The notes below the pieces were generated by a model, which saw nothing but the letters and a program-made list of their open reading frames with translations, searched no databases and was not told the origin of the DNA. 64,000 nucleotides of DNA from Rugamonas brunnea (GTDB taxonomy: Bacteria; Pseudomonadota; Gammaproteobacteria; Burkholderiales; Burkholderiaceae_D), in NCBI RefSeq assembly GCF_014042345.1, contig NZ_JACEZT010000001.1, positions 682,001 to 746,000 on the forward strand. Reading direction: 5' to 3'. The position numbers were made by a program, and so were the translations under genes. This document shows positions 56,474 through 64,000 of this stretch, piece after piece (within the stretch, counting starts at the first letter, position 1; every line of letters starts with the position of its first letter).

Positions 56474-57064
56474 TCAGGTGCTGCGGCGGTCCAGCATGGC
56501 GCGCGCGATGGTGCCGGCGTCGACATACTCAAGCTCGCCGCCGACGGGAACGCCGCGCGCCAGCCGGCTCACGTTGAGGCCGCGCGCCTTCAGCATCTCG
56601 CTGATGTAGTGCGCCGTCGCCTCGCCTTCATTGGTGAAATTGGTGGCCAGCACCACTTCGCTGACCACGCCATCGCTGGCGCGCGCCAGCAGCTTTTCCA
56701 GGTGGATGTCCTTGGGGCCGATGCCGTCGAGCGGCGAGAGCCGGCCCATCAGCACGAAGTACAAGCCCTTGTAGGTCAGGGTCTGCTCTATCATCAGCTG
56801 GTCAGCAGGGGTTTCCACCACGCATAGCAGACGGCGGTCGCGCTGCTCGTCGTCGCAGGTGTCGCACACCTCCTCTTCCGTGAAGGTGTTGCACAGCGCG
56901 CAGTGGTGCACAGCCTCGACGGCCTGGTGCAGGGCGCGCGACAGCATGTCGGCCCCTTCGCGGTCATGCTGCAGCAGGTGGAAGGCCATGCGCTGGGCCG
57001 ACTTGGGGCCGATGCCCGGCAGGCGGCGCAACGCTTCCGTCAGGAATTCTAGCGATTTGGACAT
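56474..57064 (-). CDS. recR: Recombination mediator RecR
   Basis: RecR of 196 residues: helix-hairpin-helix [24 protein letters not shown], zinc finger with CALC...CDTC, and a Toprim domain ([42 protein letters not shown]). With RecF and RecO it loads RecA on gapped DNA. The usual order dnaX-ybaB-recR is kept here with a YciI gene inserted. The genes run leftward and are closely spaced. Confidence 0.95.
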   Translation of the reverse strand: MSKSLEFLTEALRRLPGIGPKSAQRMAFHLLQHDREGADMLSRALHQAVEAVHHCALCNTFTEEEVCDTCDDEQRDRRLLCVVETPADQLMIEQTLTYKGLYFVLMGRLSPLDGIGPKDIHLEKLLARASDGVVSEVVLATNFTNEGEATAHYISEMLKARGLNVSRLARGVPVGGELEYVDAGTIARAMLDRRST

Positions 57065-57079
57065 GACCTGGACCTGCGC

Positions 57080-57370
57080 TCACGCCTGGCGGAACGCGCT
57101 CAGGGCATCGACCGACATGGTGGGAATGAATTCCGTGATCTGGTAACTGGCCGCGCCGGCCTCGTTGAACGGATCGAGTTCGATCACGGCCTCGATGTCG
57201 GCGCGGCTGTCGGCCGTGGCCAGGATCACGCCGCCGGTGCGCGGCACCATGCGGCCCGACATGAGGAAGGTGCCGTTATCGTACTGCTCACGCAAGAATT
57301 CCCGGTGCGCGCCGAGCAGCGCATCGATCTCCTCGGCCGGCTTCAAATACGTGAGCGTGATGATGAACAT
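57080..57370 (-). CDS. YciI family protein
   Basis: Protein of 96 residues in the YciI family (dimeric alpha+beta barrel with a conserved His-Asp pair). It begins MFIITLTYLKPAEEIDALLGAHREFL, with the His in GAHREFL, and has SGRMVPRTGGVILA and AVIELDPFNEAGAASYQITEF, the conserved DPF/A-EF ending. Family members are proposed to be small hydrolases or dehydrochlorinases, and the role of most is unknown. It lies between ybaB and recR and is probably cotranscribed with them. Confidence 0.85.
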   Translation of the reverse strand: MFIITLTYLKPAEEIDALLGAHREFLREQYDNGTFLMSGRMVPRTGGVILATADSRADIEAVIELDPFNEAGAASYQITEFIPTMSVDALSAFRQA

Positions 57371-57385
57371 GGCAGTCGGTGAGGC

Positions 57386-57712
57386 TTAGAAAGGCATCTT
57401 GAAGCCGGCCGGCAGGTTCATGCCCGCCGTCAGGCCGCCCATCTTCTCGGCGGAGGTCGCTTCAGCCTTGCGCACGGCGTCGTTGAAAGCGGCGGCCACC
57501 AGGTCTTCCAGCATGTCCTTGTCGTCGGCCAGCAGCGACGGGTCGATCGAGACGCGCTTCACATCGTTCTTGCAGGTCATGACAACCTTCACCAGGCCGG
57601 CGCCGGACTGGCCTTCCACTTCGATCAGGGCCAGCTGTTCCTGGGCCTTCTTCATGTTGTCCTGCATCGCTTGCGCCTGCTTCATCAGGCCAGCCAGTTG
57701 GTTTTTCATCAT
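57386..57712 (-). CDS. ybaB: YbaB/EbfC nucleoid-associated protein
   Basis: Protein of 108 residues with the YbaB sequence pattern: [61 protein letters not shown] and [22 protein letters not shown], ending [16 protein letters not shown]. YbaB binds DNA as a dimer and is nearly always encoded next to dnaX. The start at 57712 has GGAG nine bases upstream; a TTG in frame at 57730 is less likely. Confidence 0.93.
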   Translation of the reverse strand: MMKNQLAGLMKQAQAMQDNMKKAQEQLALIEVEGQSGAGLVKVVMTCKNDVKRVSIDPSLLADDKDMLEDLVAAAFNDAVRKAEATSAEKMGGLTAGMNLPAGFKMPF

Positions 57713-57749
57713 GGTGAAATACTCCGTCAAATAAGGAATGTAGGATAAA

Positions 57750-60635
57750 TCAGTTCGCGGCCGGCGCCGTTTGCGGCGGCGGCACGATGGAGCCGGGCAC
57801 CACGAAGGCGCCGAACTCGCGGATCATGCTATTTACAAAAGGATCGTTGGCGACAGTTTCCTCGGCGGCGCGCTGGCATGCCTCGCGGAACGCCTGCGCT
57901 TCCGCGCTGGCCGTGTACCAGGCCGGGCCCAGTTCCGTGTCTACCCGCACGGCGCGACCGAAGCGCTCGGTCAGCGCCACCGTCAGTTTTTCCACGTTAC
58001 CCGGCGTGCGCCACGTTTCAATCGGCACCTTCAGCTTGAACACGGCGGCGTTGCCGTCGATCGAGCAGCTGATCAGTTCCGCCTGCATGGCCAATTGCTG
58101 GGCCACGCCACGCAGCGGCAAGGCGGCGGCCACGGCCGGCCAGTTGCCGTCCCAGCCCAGTTCGGGCACCGGCGTGATCACATAAGCGTAGGGCGCCTTG
58201 GCCGGCGGCGGCGCTGGGCGGGCCGCTGGCGCTGCCTGCTGCTGACCGCCATGGCTGCCCTGTGCGCTGGCGACCGCCATCTCGCCGGCATCGGCCGGGC
58301 CGGACATGGCCACGGCCGTGTCATCGGAAAACTCCGTCACCCAAGGCGGCAAGTCGTCCTCAGGATCGGCCTGCTTCGGCGCGGGCTGAGCGTACGTTTG
58401 CGGCGCCGGCTGCGTGTATTGCGGCTGAGGACGCGGCGCGGCCTGCTGCGGCGCGACCTGGCGGACCGGCGCTTCCAGTACGGCCGTGTTGGCATCACCC
58501 GCCATCGCCGGCGGCATGTCTTCCCATGGCGCCGGTGCGCGCGCGACGGCTGGGGCTGCGGTGGGCGACATGGCGGCCTGCGGCGTCATCGCCGTTGCGG
58601 CAGCAGAAGGTGCGGCCGGGGAATACGGTGCGGGCGATGCGGCAGTTGAAGGCGCGGCGTTCGAATAACCCGCCGGTGCCGACGCGGAAGCTGACGGCGC
58701 GGCGTTCGGATAACCCGCTGGTGCGGCTGCCCCGGCAGCTGACGGCACGGCGTTCGAAAAGCCTGCTGGTGCGGTCGGCGCGGACGGCGCTGGCGCAGAT
58801 GGTGCCGATGGTGCGGCATCTGCAGGTGCAGATGGTGCGGTACCCGCAGGCGGTGCGGCCGGCGCAGGCGCGCTGGCAGGCGGCAGTGGACGGGCACCGC
58901 CGGTGGCCGCCTTGGAGGCGGCCCGGGCCGCTTCCAGCGCAGCATTGATGGCGGCGCGGGCCGGGCTGACGGGCCCACCCGTTGCGGCCGGCGCTGCGGG
59001 TGCTGCCGCTGCTGCTGCCGCTGCAACCGGTGCTGGCGCGGCGGGCGTTGGCACGGCGGCCGCAGGCGGCATCGGTGCGGCGGCCTGCGTAGCGGCCGGC
59101 GCATCCGACCACGCGGAAGCGTCGCCCGCGCCCTGCTCCGTCCGCGCGGCGGCCGGATGAGCGACGGATTGCGCAGGCGCAGCAGCGGCTGGCGATGCGG
59201 CAACCGATGCTGCGGCCGGTGCGGCGAATTGCTGCGCCGATGCGGCCGGATGCGGCGACGGCGCGGCGCCGTCGCCGCGGGGCATTGCACCGTCGGCGCG
59301 CGTCATGGCTGCGTCCGCGCGGACCATCGCACCATCAGCGCGAGGGATGGCGGCGTCGGCACGCGCCATGGCGGCGGCCGCGCCAGCCACCACGGCGGGC
59401 GGCGTCACGCTGGCATGGCTGGCGTTGACATGCGCGGCTGCGCGCGCGGCCGGTGCGGCGGCGGCACGTGCGGCGGCCACGGCGGCCGGACGGGACATGG
59501 CCGGGGCGGCCGCAGGCACACCTTCAGCGCCACCTACGCCGGGCCGAAAGGCCAGCATGCGCAGCAGCGTCATCGAGAAGCCCGCATATTCGTCCGGCGC
59601 CAGGCCCAGTTCGTTGCGGCCGTGGACGGCGATCTGGTAGAACAGTTGCACTTCTTCCGCGTCGAAGGCGGCGGCCAGGCGCGTGATGTCGGCATACTCA
59701 GGCAAGTCCGACGGCAACGCCGCCGGCACCGTCTGCGCCAGCGCGATCCGGTGCAGCAAGGTCCCAAGGTCCTGCAGGGCGCCGTTGTAGGACAGGCTGC
59801 GGGTGGCCATCTCGTCGGCCACGGCCAGCAGGTCGGCGCCGTCCTGGTTGGCCAGCGCGTCGAGCAGACGCACCAGATAGGACTGGTCGAGCGCGCCCAG
59901 CATGCCTTGCACGGCGTCCAGCGTCACTTCGCCGGCCGCGTAGGCGATGGCCTGGTCGGTCAGCGAAAGCGCATCGCGCATGGAACCGTGGGCGCCCTGC
60001 GCCAGCAAGCGCAAGGCCGGCTGTTCGAAACTGATGCCCTCCTGGCCCAGGATGTTGTCCAGGTGGCTGATGATGTGGCCCGGCGGCATCTGCTTGAGGT
60101 TGAACTGCAGGCAGCGCGACAGCACGGTCACGGGTATCTTTTGCGGGTCGGTCGTGGCCAGGATGAACTTGACGTGCTCGGGCGGTTCTTCCAGCGTCTT
60201 CAGCATCGAGTTGAAGGCGTGGTTGGTCAGCATGTGCACTTCGTCGATCATGTAGACCTTGAAGCGGGCGTTGGTGGGCGCGTACACGGCCTGCTCCAGC
60301 AACTGCGCCATCTCATCGACGCCACGGTTGGACGCCGCGTCCATCTCTATATAGTCAACGAAGCGGCCGGCATCGATCGCCGTGCATGCCTCGCACACGC
60401 CGCACGGGGTGGCGGTGATGCCGCCATTGCCATCCGGGCCGATGCAGTTGAGCGACTTGGCCAGAATACGCGACAGCGTGGTCTTGCCCACGCCACGGGT
60501 ACCGGTGAACAGGTACGCGTGGTGCAGGCGGCCGCTGTGCAGCGCGTGCGTGAGCGCGCGCACGACGTGCTCCTGGCCGACGAGCGTTTCGAAGTTCCGG
60601 GGACGGTATTTACGGGCGAGGACTTGATAGGACAT
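57750..60635 (-). CDS. dnaX: DNA polymerase III subunits gamma and tau
   Basis: Clamp-loader ATPase of 961 residues, well above the usual 550-650. Walker A GTRGVGKT at 45-52, a zinc module with Cys about 64, 78, 81 and 84, Walker B DEVHML, and the SRC motif [10 protein letters not shown] are all present. Then domain III runs to about 365. A linker of about 450 residues, rich in Ala and Pro, follows, with repeats such as [15 protein letters not shown] and [12 protein letters not shown]. The C-terminal domain (about 800-961) binds polymerase alpha. The long linker is unusual. I saw no slippery heptamer for making gamma by frameshift in it. Confidence 0.95.
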   Translation of the reverse strand: MSYQVLARKYRPRNFETLVGQEHVVRALTHALHSGRLHHAYLFTGTRGVGKTTLSRILAKSLNCIGPDGNGGITATPCGVCEACTAIDAGRFVDYIEMDAASNRGVDEMAQLLEQAVYAPTNARFKVYMIDEVHMLTNHAFNSMLKTLEEPPEHVKFILATTDPQKIPVTVLSRCLQFNLKQMPPGHIISHLDNILGQEGISFEQPALRLLAQGAHGSMRDALSLTDQAIAYAAGEVTLDAVQGMLGALDQSYLVRLLDALANQDGADLLAVADEMATRSLSYNGALQDLGTLLHRIALAQTVPAALPSDLPEYADITRLAAAFDAEEVQLFYQIAVHGRNELGLAPDEYAGFSMTLLRMLAFRPGVGGAEGVPAAAPAMSRPAAVAAARAAAAPAARAAAHVNASHASVTPPAVVAGAAAAMARADAAIPRADGAMVRADAAMTRADGAMPRGDGAAPSPHPAASAQQFAAPAAASVAASPAAAAPAQSVAHPAAARTEQGAGDASAWSDAPAATQAAAPMPPAAAVPTPAAPAPVAAAAAAAAPAAPAATGGPVSPARAAINAALEAARAASKAATGGARPLPPASAPAPAAPPAGTAPSAPADAAPSAPSAPAPSAPTAPAGFSNAVPSAAGAAAPAGYPNAAPSASASAPAGYSNAAPSTAASPAPYSPAAPSAAATAMTPQAAMSPTAAPAVARAPAPWEDMPPAMAGDANTAVLEAPVRQVAPQQAAPRPQPQYTQPAPQTYAQPAPKQADPEDDLPPWVTEFSDDTAVAMSGPADAGEMAVASAQGSHGGQQQAAPAARPAPPPAKAPYAYVITPVPELGWDGNWPAVAAALPLRGVAQQLAMQAELISCSIDGNAAVFKLKVPIETWRTPGNVEKLTVALTERFGRAVRVDTELGPAWYTASAEAQAFREACQRAAEETVANDPFVNSMIREFGAFVVPGSIVPPPQTAPAAN

Positions 60636-60700
60636 GCTGAGATTTTACCGTAGATAGCTGGGGTGCGGGACAGTCCCGCGCCGCCTGCATGCCAGAAACG

Positions 60701-60727
60701 AAAAAAGCCGCCGAAGCAGCTTTTTTT
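60701..60727 (-). terminator. Terminator of the SRP RNA gene
   Basis: On the minus strand, GCTGC (60720-60716), loop TTCG, GCGGC (60711-60707) followed by six T. It separates the SRP RNA from dnaX, so dnaX needs a promoter in the 65 bp after it. A second hairpin, GCGGGA-CAG-TCCCGC (60665-60679), lies in the dnaX leader. Confidence 0.8.
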
Positions 60728-60737
60728 GAAATACGAA

Positions 60738-60840
60738 GGAGGCGAGCCTGATCTGCGGCACTTATGGTGAACGGCCGTGGCTGCTTCGTTCCCGACCTGA
60801 CCAGGTTAGCCATGCCACAATGCGCAGGGGCCCGCCAGCC
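60738..60840 (-). ncRNA. ffs: Signal recognition particle RNA (4.5S)
   Basis: Contains the universal SRP core GGTCAGGTCGGGAACGAAGC with its tetraloop-containing domain IV, followed by AGCCACGGC. Flanking arms GGCGGGCC...CTGCGCA at the 5' side and TGCGGCAGATCAGGCTCGCC at the 3' side pair to form the long hairpin. It lies directly before dnaX, a common bacterial arrangement. Ends are estimated to within a few bases. Confidence 0.93.
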
Positions 60841-60892
60841 GCCATTATAACCGACCCCGCGCCCTCGTGGGAAGGGATGGCGATTTCCCCTT

Positions 60893-62377
60893 CTACAACC
60901 CCAGCTGCTGCCAGATATCGTCCACGCGCGCCTTCACTTCCGGCGTCATGGTGATAGTCGTACCCCACTCGCGGCTGGTCTCGCCCGGCCACTTGTTGGT
61001 GGCATCGATGCCCATCTTGCTGCCCAGGCCGCTCACCGGCGAGGCAAAATCCAGGTAATCGATAGGCGTGTTGTCGACCAGCGTCGTATCGCGCGTGGGA
61101 TCGACGCGGGTCGTGATGGCCCAGATCACTTCCTTCCAGTCGCGGATATTGACGTCCTCGTCCACCACCACGATGAACTTGGTATACATAAACTGGCGCA
61201 GGAAACTCCACACGCCGAACATCACGCGCTTGGCGTGGCCCGCGTACTGCTTGCGGATCTGCACCACGGCCATCCGGTAGCTGCAACCTTCCGGCGGCAG
61301 ATAGAAATCCGTGATCTCGGTGAACTGCTTTTGCAGCAAGGGCACGAACACCTCGTTCAGCGCCAGTCCCAGCACGGCCGGCTCATCGGGCGGCTTGCCT
61401 GTATAAGTCGAGTGATAAATAGGATCGCGCCGCATCGTGATGCGGTCGATCGTGAACACGGGGAAGGAATCCTGCTCATTGTAATAGCCGGTGTGGTCGC
61501 CATACGGCCCCTCCAGCGCGTGCTCGTAGCCGGACGGATGGTTTTCATCGGGGTAGATATGGCCTTCGAGCACGATTTCGGCCGAGGCGGGCACGCGCAA
61601 TTCGCTGCCGATGGCCTTGACCAGCTCCGTGCGGCTGCCGCGCAGCAAGCCCGCGAACTGGTATTCAGACAGGCTGTCGGGCACGGGCGTGACGGCGCCC
61701 AGGATCGTGGCCGGATCGGCGCCCAGCGCCACGCACACGGGATAAGGCTTGCCCTTGCTCTGGATCGCATGTTCGCGGAAGTCCAGCGCCCCGCCCCGGT
61801 GCGCCAGCCAGCGCATGATGACCTTGTTCGGCCCCAGCACCTGCTGGCGATAGATGCCCAGGTTCTGGCGCTTCTTGTTCGGTCCCTTGGTAATCACCAG
61901 CCCCCATGTAATAAGAGGCGCCACGTCGCCGGGCCAGCAATGCTGGATCGGCAGGCGGCCCAGGTCCACATCGGCGCCCTCCCACACGATTTCCTGGCAC
62001 GGCGCACCGCGCATTTCCTTGGGCGACATATCCCACACGGCTTTGACCAGCGAACCCAGGCCCAGCAAATCCTTGAAATCGCGCGGCGGTTCCGGCTCCT
62101 TCAGGCGCGCCAGCACGTGGCCGATCTTGCGCAACTCACTAATATCTTCCGCCCCCATGCCCAGCGCCACGCGGCGCGTGGTGCCGAACAGATTACCGAG
62201 CACCGGCATGCTGTGACCGGTCGGATTCTGGAACAGCAAGGCCGGTCCGCCGGCCCGCAAAGTACGGTCGCAGACCTCCGTCATCTCCAACATCGGCGAA
62301 ACGGGTACGGAAACAGGCCTAAGTTCGCCTAATTGTTGAAGCTGAGAAATAAAATCTCGCAAATCCGAATATTTCAT
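60893..62377 (-). CDS. ubiD: UbiD-family prenylated-FMN decarboxylase
   Basis: UbiD of 494 residues. It decarboxylates 3-polyprenyl-4-hydroxybenzoate in ubiquinone synthesis with the prenyl-FMN cofactor made by UbiX. It starts [22 protein letters not shown] and has [49 protein letters not shown] and [13 protein letters not shown], which holds the active-site Glu/Asp/Glu set. Length and sequence match true UbiD rather than the aromatic-acid decarboxylases of other clades. No partner ubiX lies in the window. Confidence 0.92.
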   Translation of the reverse strand: MKYSDLRDFISQLQQLGELRPVSVPVSPMLEMTEVCDRTLRAGGPALLFQNPTGHSMPVLGNLFGTTRRVALGMGAEDISELRKIGHVLARLKEPEPPRDFKDLLGLGSLVKAVWDMSPKEMRGAPCQEIVWEGADVDLGRLPIQHCWPGDVAPLITWGLVITKGPNKKRQNLGIYRQQVLGPNKVIMRWLAHRGGALDFREHAIQSKGKPYPVCVALGADPATILGAVTPVPDSLSEYQFAGLLRGSRTELVKAIGSELRVPASAEIVLEGHIYPDENHPSGYEHALEGPYGDHTGYYNEQDSFPVFTIDRITMRRDPIYHSTYTGKPPDEPAVLGLALNEVFVPLLQKQFTEITDFYLPPEGCSYRMAVVQIRKQYAGHAKRVMFGVWSFLRQFMYTKFIVVVDEDVNIRDWKEVIWAITTRVDPTRDTTLVDNTPIDYLDFASPVSGLGSKMGIDATNKWPGETSREWGTTITMTPEVKARVDDIWQQLGL

Positions 62378-62510
62378 GACTTTTTAATTTTTTTTGACTG
62401 TGAACCACATTGCTCAAAAATCCAGGACAAGTGGTTGATTTTATTGGTTTTCCGCGTAATGCAAGCAAAAAAGTAAGATTTATAAGTTATAAGAGACAAA
62501 TTCGTTAGTA

Positions 62511-62539
62511 TTGACGTGATATAAAACGGCTTCTACAAT
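62511..62539 (+). promoter_or_regulatory. Promoter of the transglycosylase gene
   Basis: TTGACG (62511-62516), a 17-bp AT-rich spacer and TACAAT (62534-62539), each five of six to the sigma-70 consensus. Transcription would start near 62546 and leave a leader of about 300 nt. Confidence 0.7.
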
Positions 62540-62567
62540 TTGCCCTACTTGATGAGGACACGGCCCG

Positions 62568-62684
62568 ATGGCCCAAATAAGTTGTCACTCATTCATTCAC
62601 GGAGTCGGGGCTCCACATGACATTTTAAGGAGTGTTTTCAAAAGGCGTCTGCCTTACCCCCGAAAAAAGTTGTATTGCCACTGA
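62568..62684 (+). CDS. Possible 38-residue leader peptide
   Basis: ATG at 62568 with GAGGA ten bases upstream; stop at 62682-62684. It begins MAQISCHSFIHGVGAP and ends in a basic tail (KRRLPYPRKKLYCH). Another frame opens directly after its stop toward the transglycosylase. It could be a regulatory leader or a chance frame in the long leader; no family is recognised. Confidence 0.2.
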   Translation: MAQISCHSFIHGVGAPHDILRSVFKRRLPYPRKKLYCH

Positions 62685-62849
62685 TTGAATACCACAGGGA
62701 AAGATCAGCTCAAGCAAGCAATGACGGCGTCCAACGCGCGCTCCCAGCGGCGACGGACGAGGCTATTTCTGATGCACGGCATTAGCGATTCCATAGCTGC
62801 GTTCAGCGCGGCGGGGGAGCGCTCGTTACGGACATTTCAGGGGATTTCT

Positions 62850-63758
62850 ATGACTAATCGTTTTAGCGCGGCAACGAAGATTGCCCGACAACTGGCCAGC
62901 CAGCCAGCCGCGTGGTTCGCCACGACGCGCGTATCGGCACGTGGTGTGCTCACGACAGCACAACACACCTTGACTGTATTAGGTATCTCGGCCCTGGTGG
63001 TCGTCGCTGTACTGTTCGCACGTCCTGAACTGGCCAAGCAACTGAGCCAGAGCTTCCTGCAAGAACCGGCTCCCGAAGTGGCCGCCGTGACCGCCCCACC
63101 GCTGTCCGAACTGATGGAAGTGCCGGCTACCGCTCCCGTGGTCAACAATGCGCCGCTGACGGCCGAGGAAAAGGCCCTGCTGGGCACGAAGAAGCAACAA
63201 CAATGGGTGACGTCCTGGCTGTCCAAGCGCTATCGCGTGGCCGGCGACGCCGCCAACATGCTGGTCTCGACCGCTTACCTGACGGCCCGTGAAATCAAGC
63301 TGGACCCGCTGCTGATCCTGGCCGTGATGGCCATCGAATCGGGCCTGAACCCGTTCGCGGAAAGCCCGGTCGGCGCGCAAGGCCTGATGCAAGTGATGTC
63401 GAAAGTGCACCACGACAAGTTCCAGGAGATGGGCGGCGTGCAGGCGGCGCTGAACCCAGTGGCCAACATCCGCGTCGGCTCGCTGATCCTGAAGGATTAC
63501 GTGACCCGTGGCGGCTCGGTGGAAGCCGGCCTGAAGACCTATGTGGGCGCCGCCGCGTTCGAAACGGATGATGGCTACGGTTCGCGCGTCCTGGCCGAAT
63601 ACAACCGCTTGAAGCAGGTTTCGGCCGGCAAGAAAGTGCCGATCACCACGCCGATGATGGCCGCAGCTCCCGCGCCCGCGCCTGCTGTCCAGAAAGACCC
63701 TGCCGTGGCCAGCAACGACAAGATCGGCAAGGCCGACACGCAGATCGCCGGCCTGTAA
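62850..63758 (+). CDS. Lytic transglycosylase (SLT domain)
   Basis: Protein of 302 residues: an N-terminal transmembrane helix (about 35-58, LTVLGISALVVVAVLFARP) after a basic region, a linker, then an SLT domain with the catalytic Glu in AVMAIESGLNPFAESPVGAQGLMQVM and NPVANIRVGSLILKDYV. The C-terminus is an Ala/Pro spacer. It cleaves peptidoglycan with formation of 1,6-anhydro-muramic acid. The start at 62850 has AGGGGA; the frame is open upstream to 62685 without a better start. The catalytic part is of the type common in Oxalobacteraceae. Confidence 0.85.
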   Translation: MTNRFSAATKIARQLASQPAAWFATTRVSARGVLTTAQHTLTVLGISALVVVAVLFARPELAKQLSQSFLQEPAPEVAAVTAPPLSELMEVPATAPVVNNAPLTAEEKALLGTKKQQQWVTSWLSKRYRVAGDAANMLVSTAYLTAREIKLDPLLILAVMAIESGLNPFAESPVGAQGLMQVMSKVHHDKFQEMGGVQAALNPVANIRVGSLILKDYVTRGGSVEAGLKTYVGAAAFETDDGYGSRVLAEYNRLKQVSAGKKVPITTPMMAAAPAPAPAVQKDPAVASNDKIGKADTQIAGL

Positions 63759-63785
63759 GCGCCCGCCCTGCCCCGCAGTATCCGA

Positions 63786-63809
63786 AGCCACCGTTCAGGT
63801 GGCTTTTTT
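63786..63809 (+). terminator. Terminator of the transglycosylase gene
   Basis: Seven-bp stem AGCCACC (63786-63792)/GGTGGCT (63798-63804) with a GTTCA loop, then a T-run. Confidence 0.9.
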
Positions 63810-63829
63810 ACGTCCCGATTTACGTCATG

Positions 63830-63862
63830 AAAAAAGCCACCGCAGGTCGCCCTGGGGTGGCT
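63830..63862 (-). terminator. Terminator of nusB
   Basis: On the minus strand, GCCACC (63861-63856) and GGTGGC (63841-63836) enclose a GC-rich loop and are followed by six T. Transcripts from the nusB side end here, facing the plus-strand terminator at 63786. Confidence 0.75.
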
Positions 63863-63890
63863 TCTTGGCTGGCGGGCTGGCCCGTGCCGC

Positions 63891-64000
63891 TTAGCGCTTC
63901 TTGTCCGCCGCCGCCACTTCGTCGGGACGGATCTTGGCGGCCAGCTTGTCCAGCACGCCGTTCACATACTTGTGGCCATCGATGCCGCCGAACGATTTGG
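63891..64000 (-). CDS. nusB: Transcription antitermination factor NusB (C-terminus only)
   Basis: Thirty-six codons at the right edge end [35 protein letters not shown]. The block [18 protein letters not shown] is the conserved C-terminal helix of NusB, which binds boxA RNA with NusE in rRNA antitermination. The rest of the gene lies beyond the window. The stop is TAA at 63893-63891. Confidence 0.85.
   Translation of the reverse strand, partial: KSFGGIDGHKYVNGVLDKLAAKIRPDEVAAADKKR

Larger units (their letters stand above)
62378..62849. other. Long intergenic region with a promoter and leader
   Basis: The 472 bp between ubiD (minus) and the transglycosylase (plus). The first 130 bp are AT-rich and hold the ubiD promoter area and a strong plus-strand promoter (62511-62539). 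The last 300 bp are transcribed leader. This contains a short open frame of 38 codons (62568-62684) and a GGAG-TCGG-GGCTCC-type hairpin near 62602-62615. Confidence 0.5.

Noticed and set aside
58300-59500. Repeats in the dnaX linker as a separate repeat array or CRISPR
   Set aside because: The repeats are in frame within one continuous gene and code for Ala/Pro-rich linker; there are no spacers or cas genes anywhere in the window.
57750-60635. Programmed frameshift site in dnaX for gamma
   Set aside because: I looked for an A-rich slippery heptamer after domain III and saw none; gamma may not be made or may arise otherwise.

Overview
The window is high-GC bacterial chromosome, most likely from a betaproteobacterium of the Oxalobacteraceae (Massilia, Janthinobacterium or Duganella type). 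The basis is the ffs-dnaX-ybaB-recR block, PEP-CTERM proteins, an extracellular PHA-depolymerase-like protein, CstA/YbdD under a two-component system, and the many EAL/GGDEF and hybrid-kinase genes. This placement is an inference from content and style; no 16S gene is present.

Layout. 1-17.9 kb: a cut-off secreted PHA-depolymerase-like gene, a PAS kinase, an MtfA-type peptidase, then a dense run of envelope and stress genes: BON lipoprotein, three glycine-zipper proteins, DUF3309 and lmo0937-type mini membrane proteins, patatin, a YqjD/YqjE/YqjK-like set, a ferritin-like protein, OmpA/DUF4398 lipoproteins, AsmA, DUF3617, a CoA-transferase and a cardiolipin synthase. Five intergenic regions here share a 14-bp inverted motif, GTRCG-N4-CGYAC. 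18-27 kb: AI-2E permease, a divergent LysR/oxidoreductase pair, AlaC-type aminotransferase, a lone tssK broken by an in-frame TAG, unknown small genes and a JmjC/cupin-8 protein.

27.1-33.75 kb: a lower-GC accessory island. It encodes three different hydrolases (cyclase family, fumarylacetoacetase, CocE/NonD), a FadL-type outer-membrane channel and a TetR regulator. It is bracketed by two direct copies of a roughly 135-bp element that reads as a small RNA gene on the minus strand: conserved promoter, 7-bp hairpin, CUCCUCC-rich stretch and a terminator. The second copy lies just upstream of tRNA-Ser(UGA). Two tandem TetR-like operators precede the hydrolase operon. This region is the best candidate for something undescribed.

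34-47.7 kb: YggL, an HDOD plus GGDEF/EAL pair, a Cache kinase and LuxR-type regulator facing cstA-ybdD (probable pyruvate or peptide uptake control), a coupled ThiF/nitroreductase/hexapeptide-transferase cassette, and two tandem PEP-CTERM paralogues. 47.7-55.2 kb: a glycosyltransferase, then a tightly coupled run of hybrid kinase, REC-GGDEF-EAL protein and two small genes that resemble a toxin tip with its immunity partner. 55.2-64 kb: CoA-transferase, then core genes recR, yciI, ybaB, dnaX, SRP RNA, ubiD, a lytic transglycosylase with a roughly 300-nt leader, and the end of nusB.
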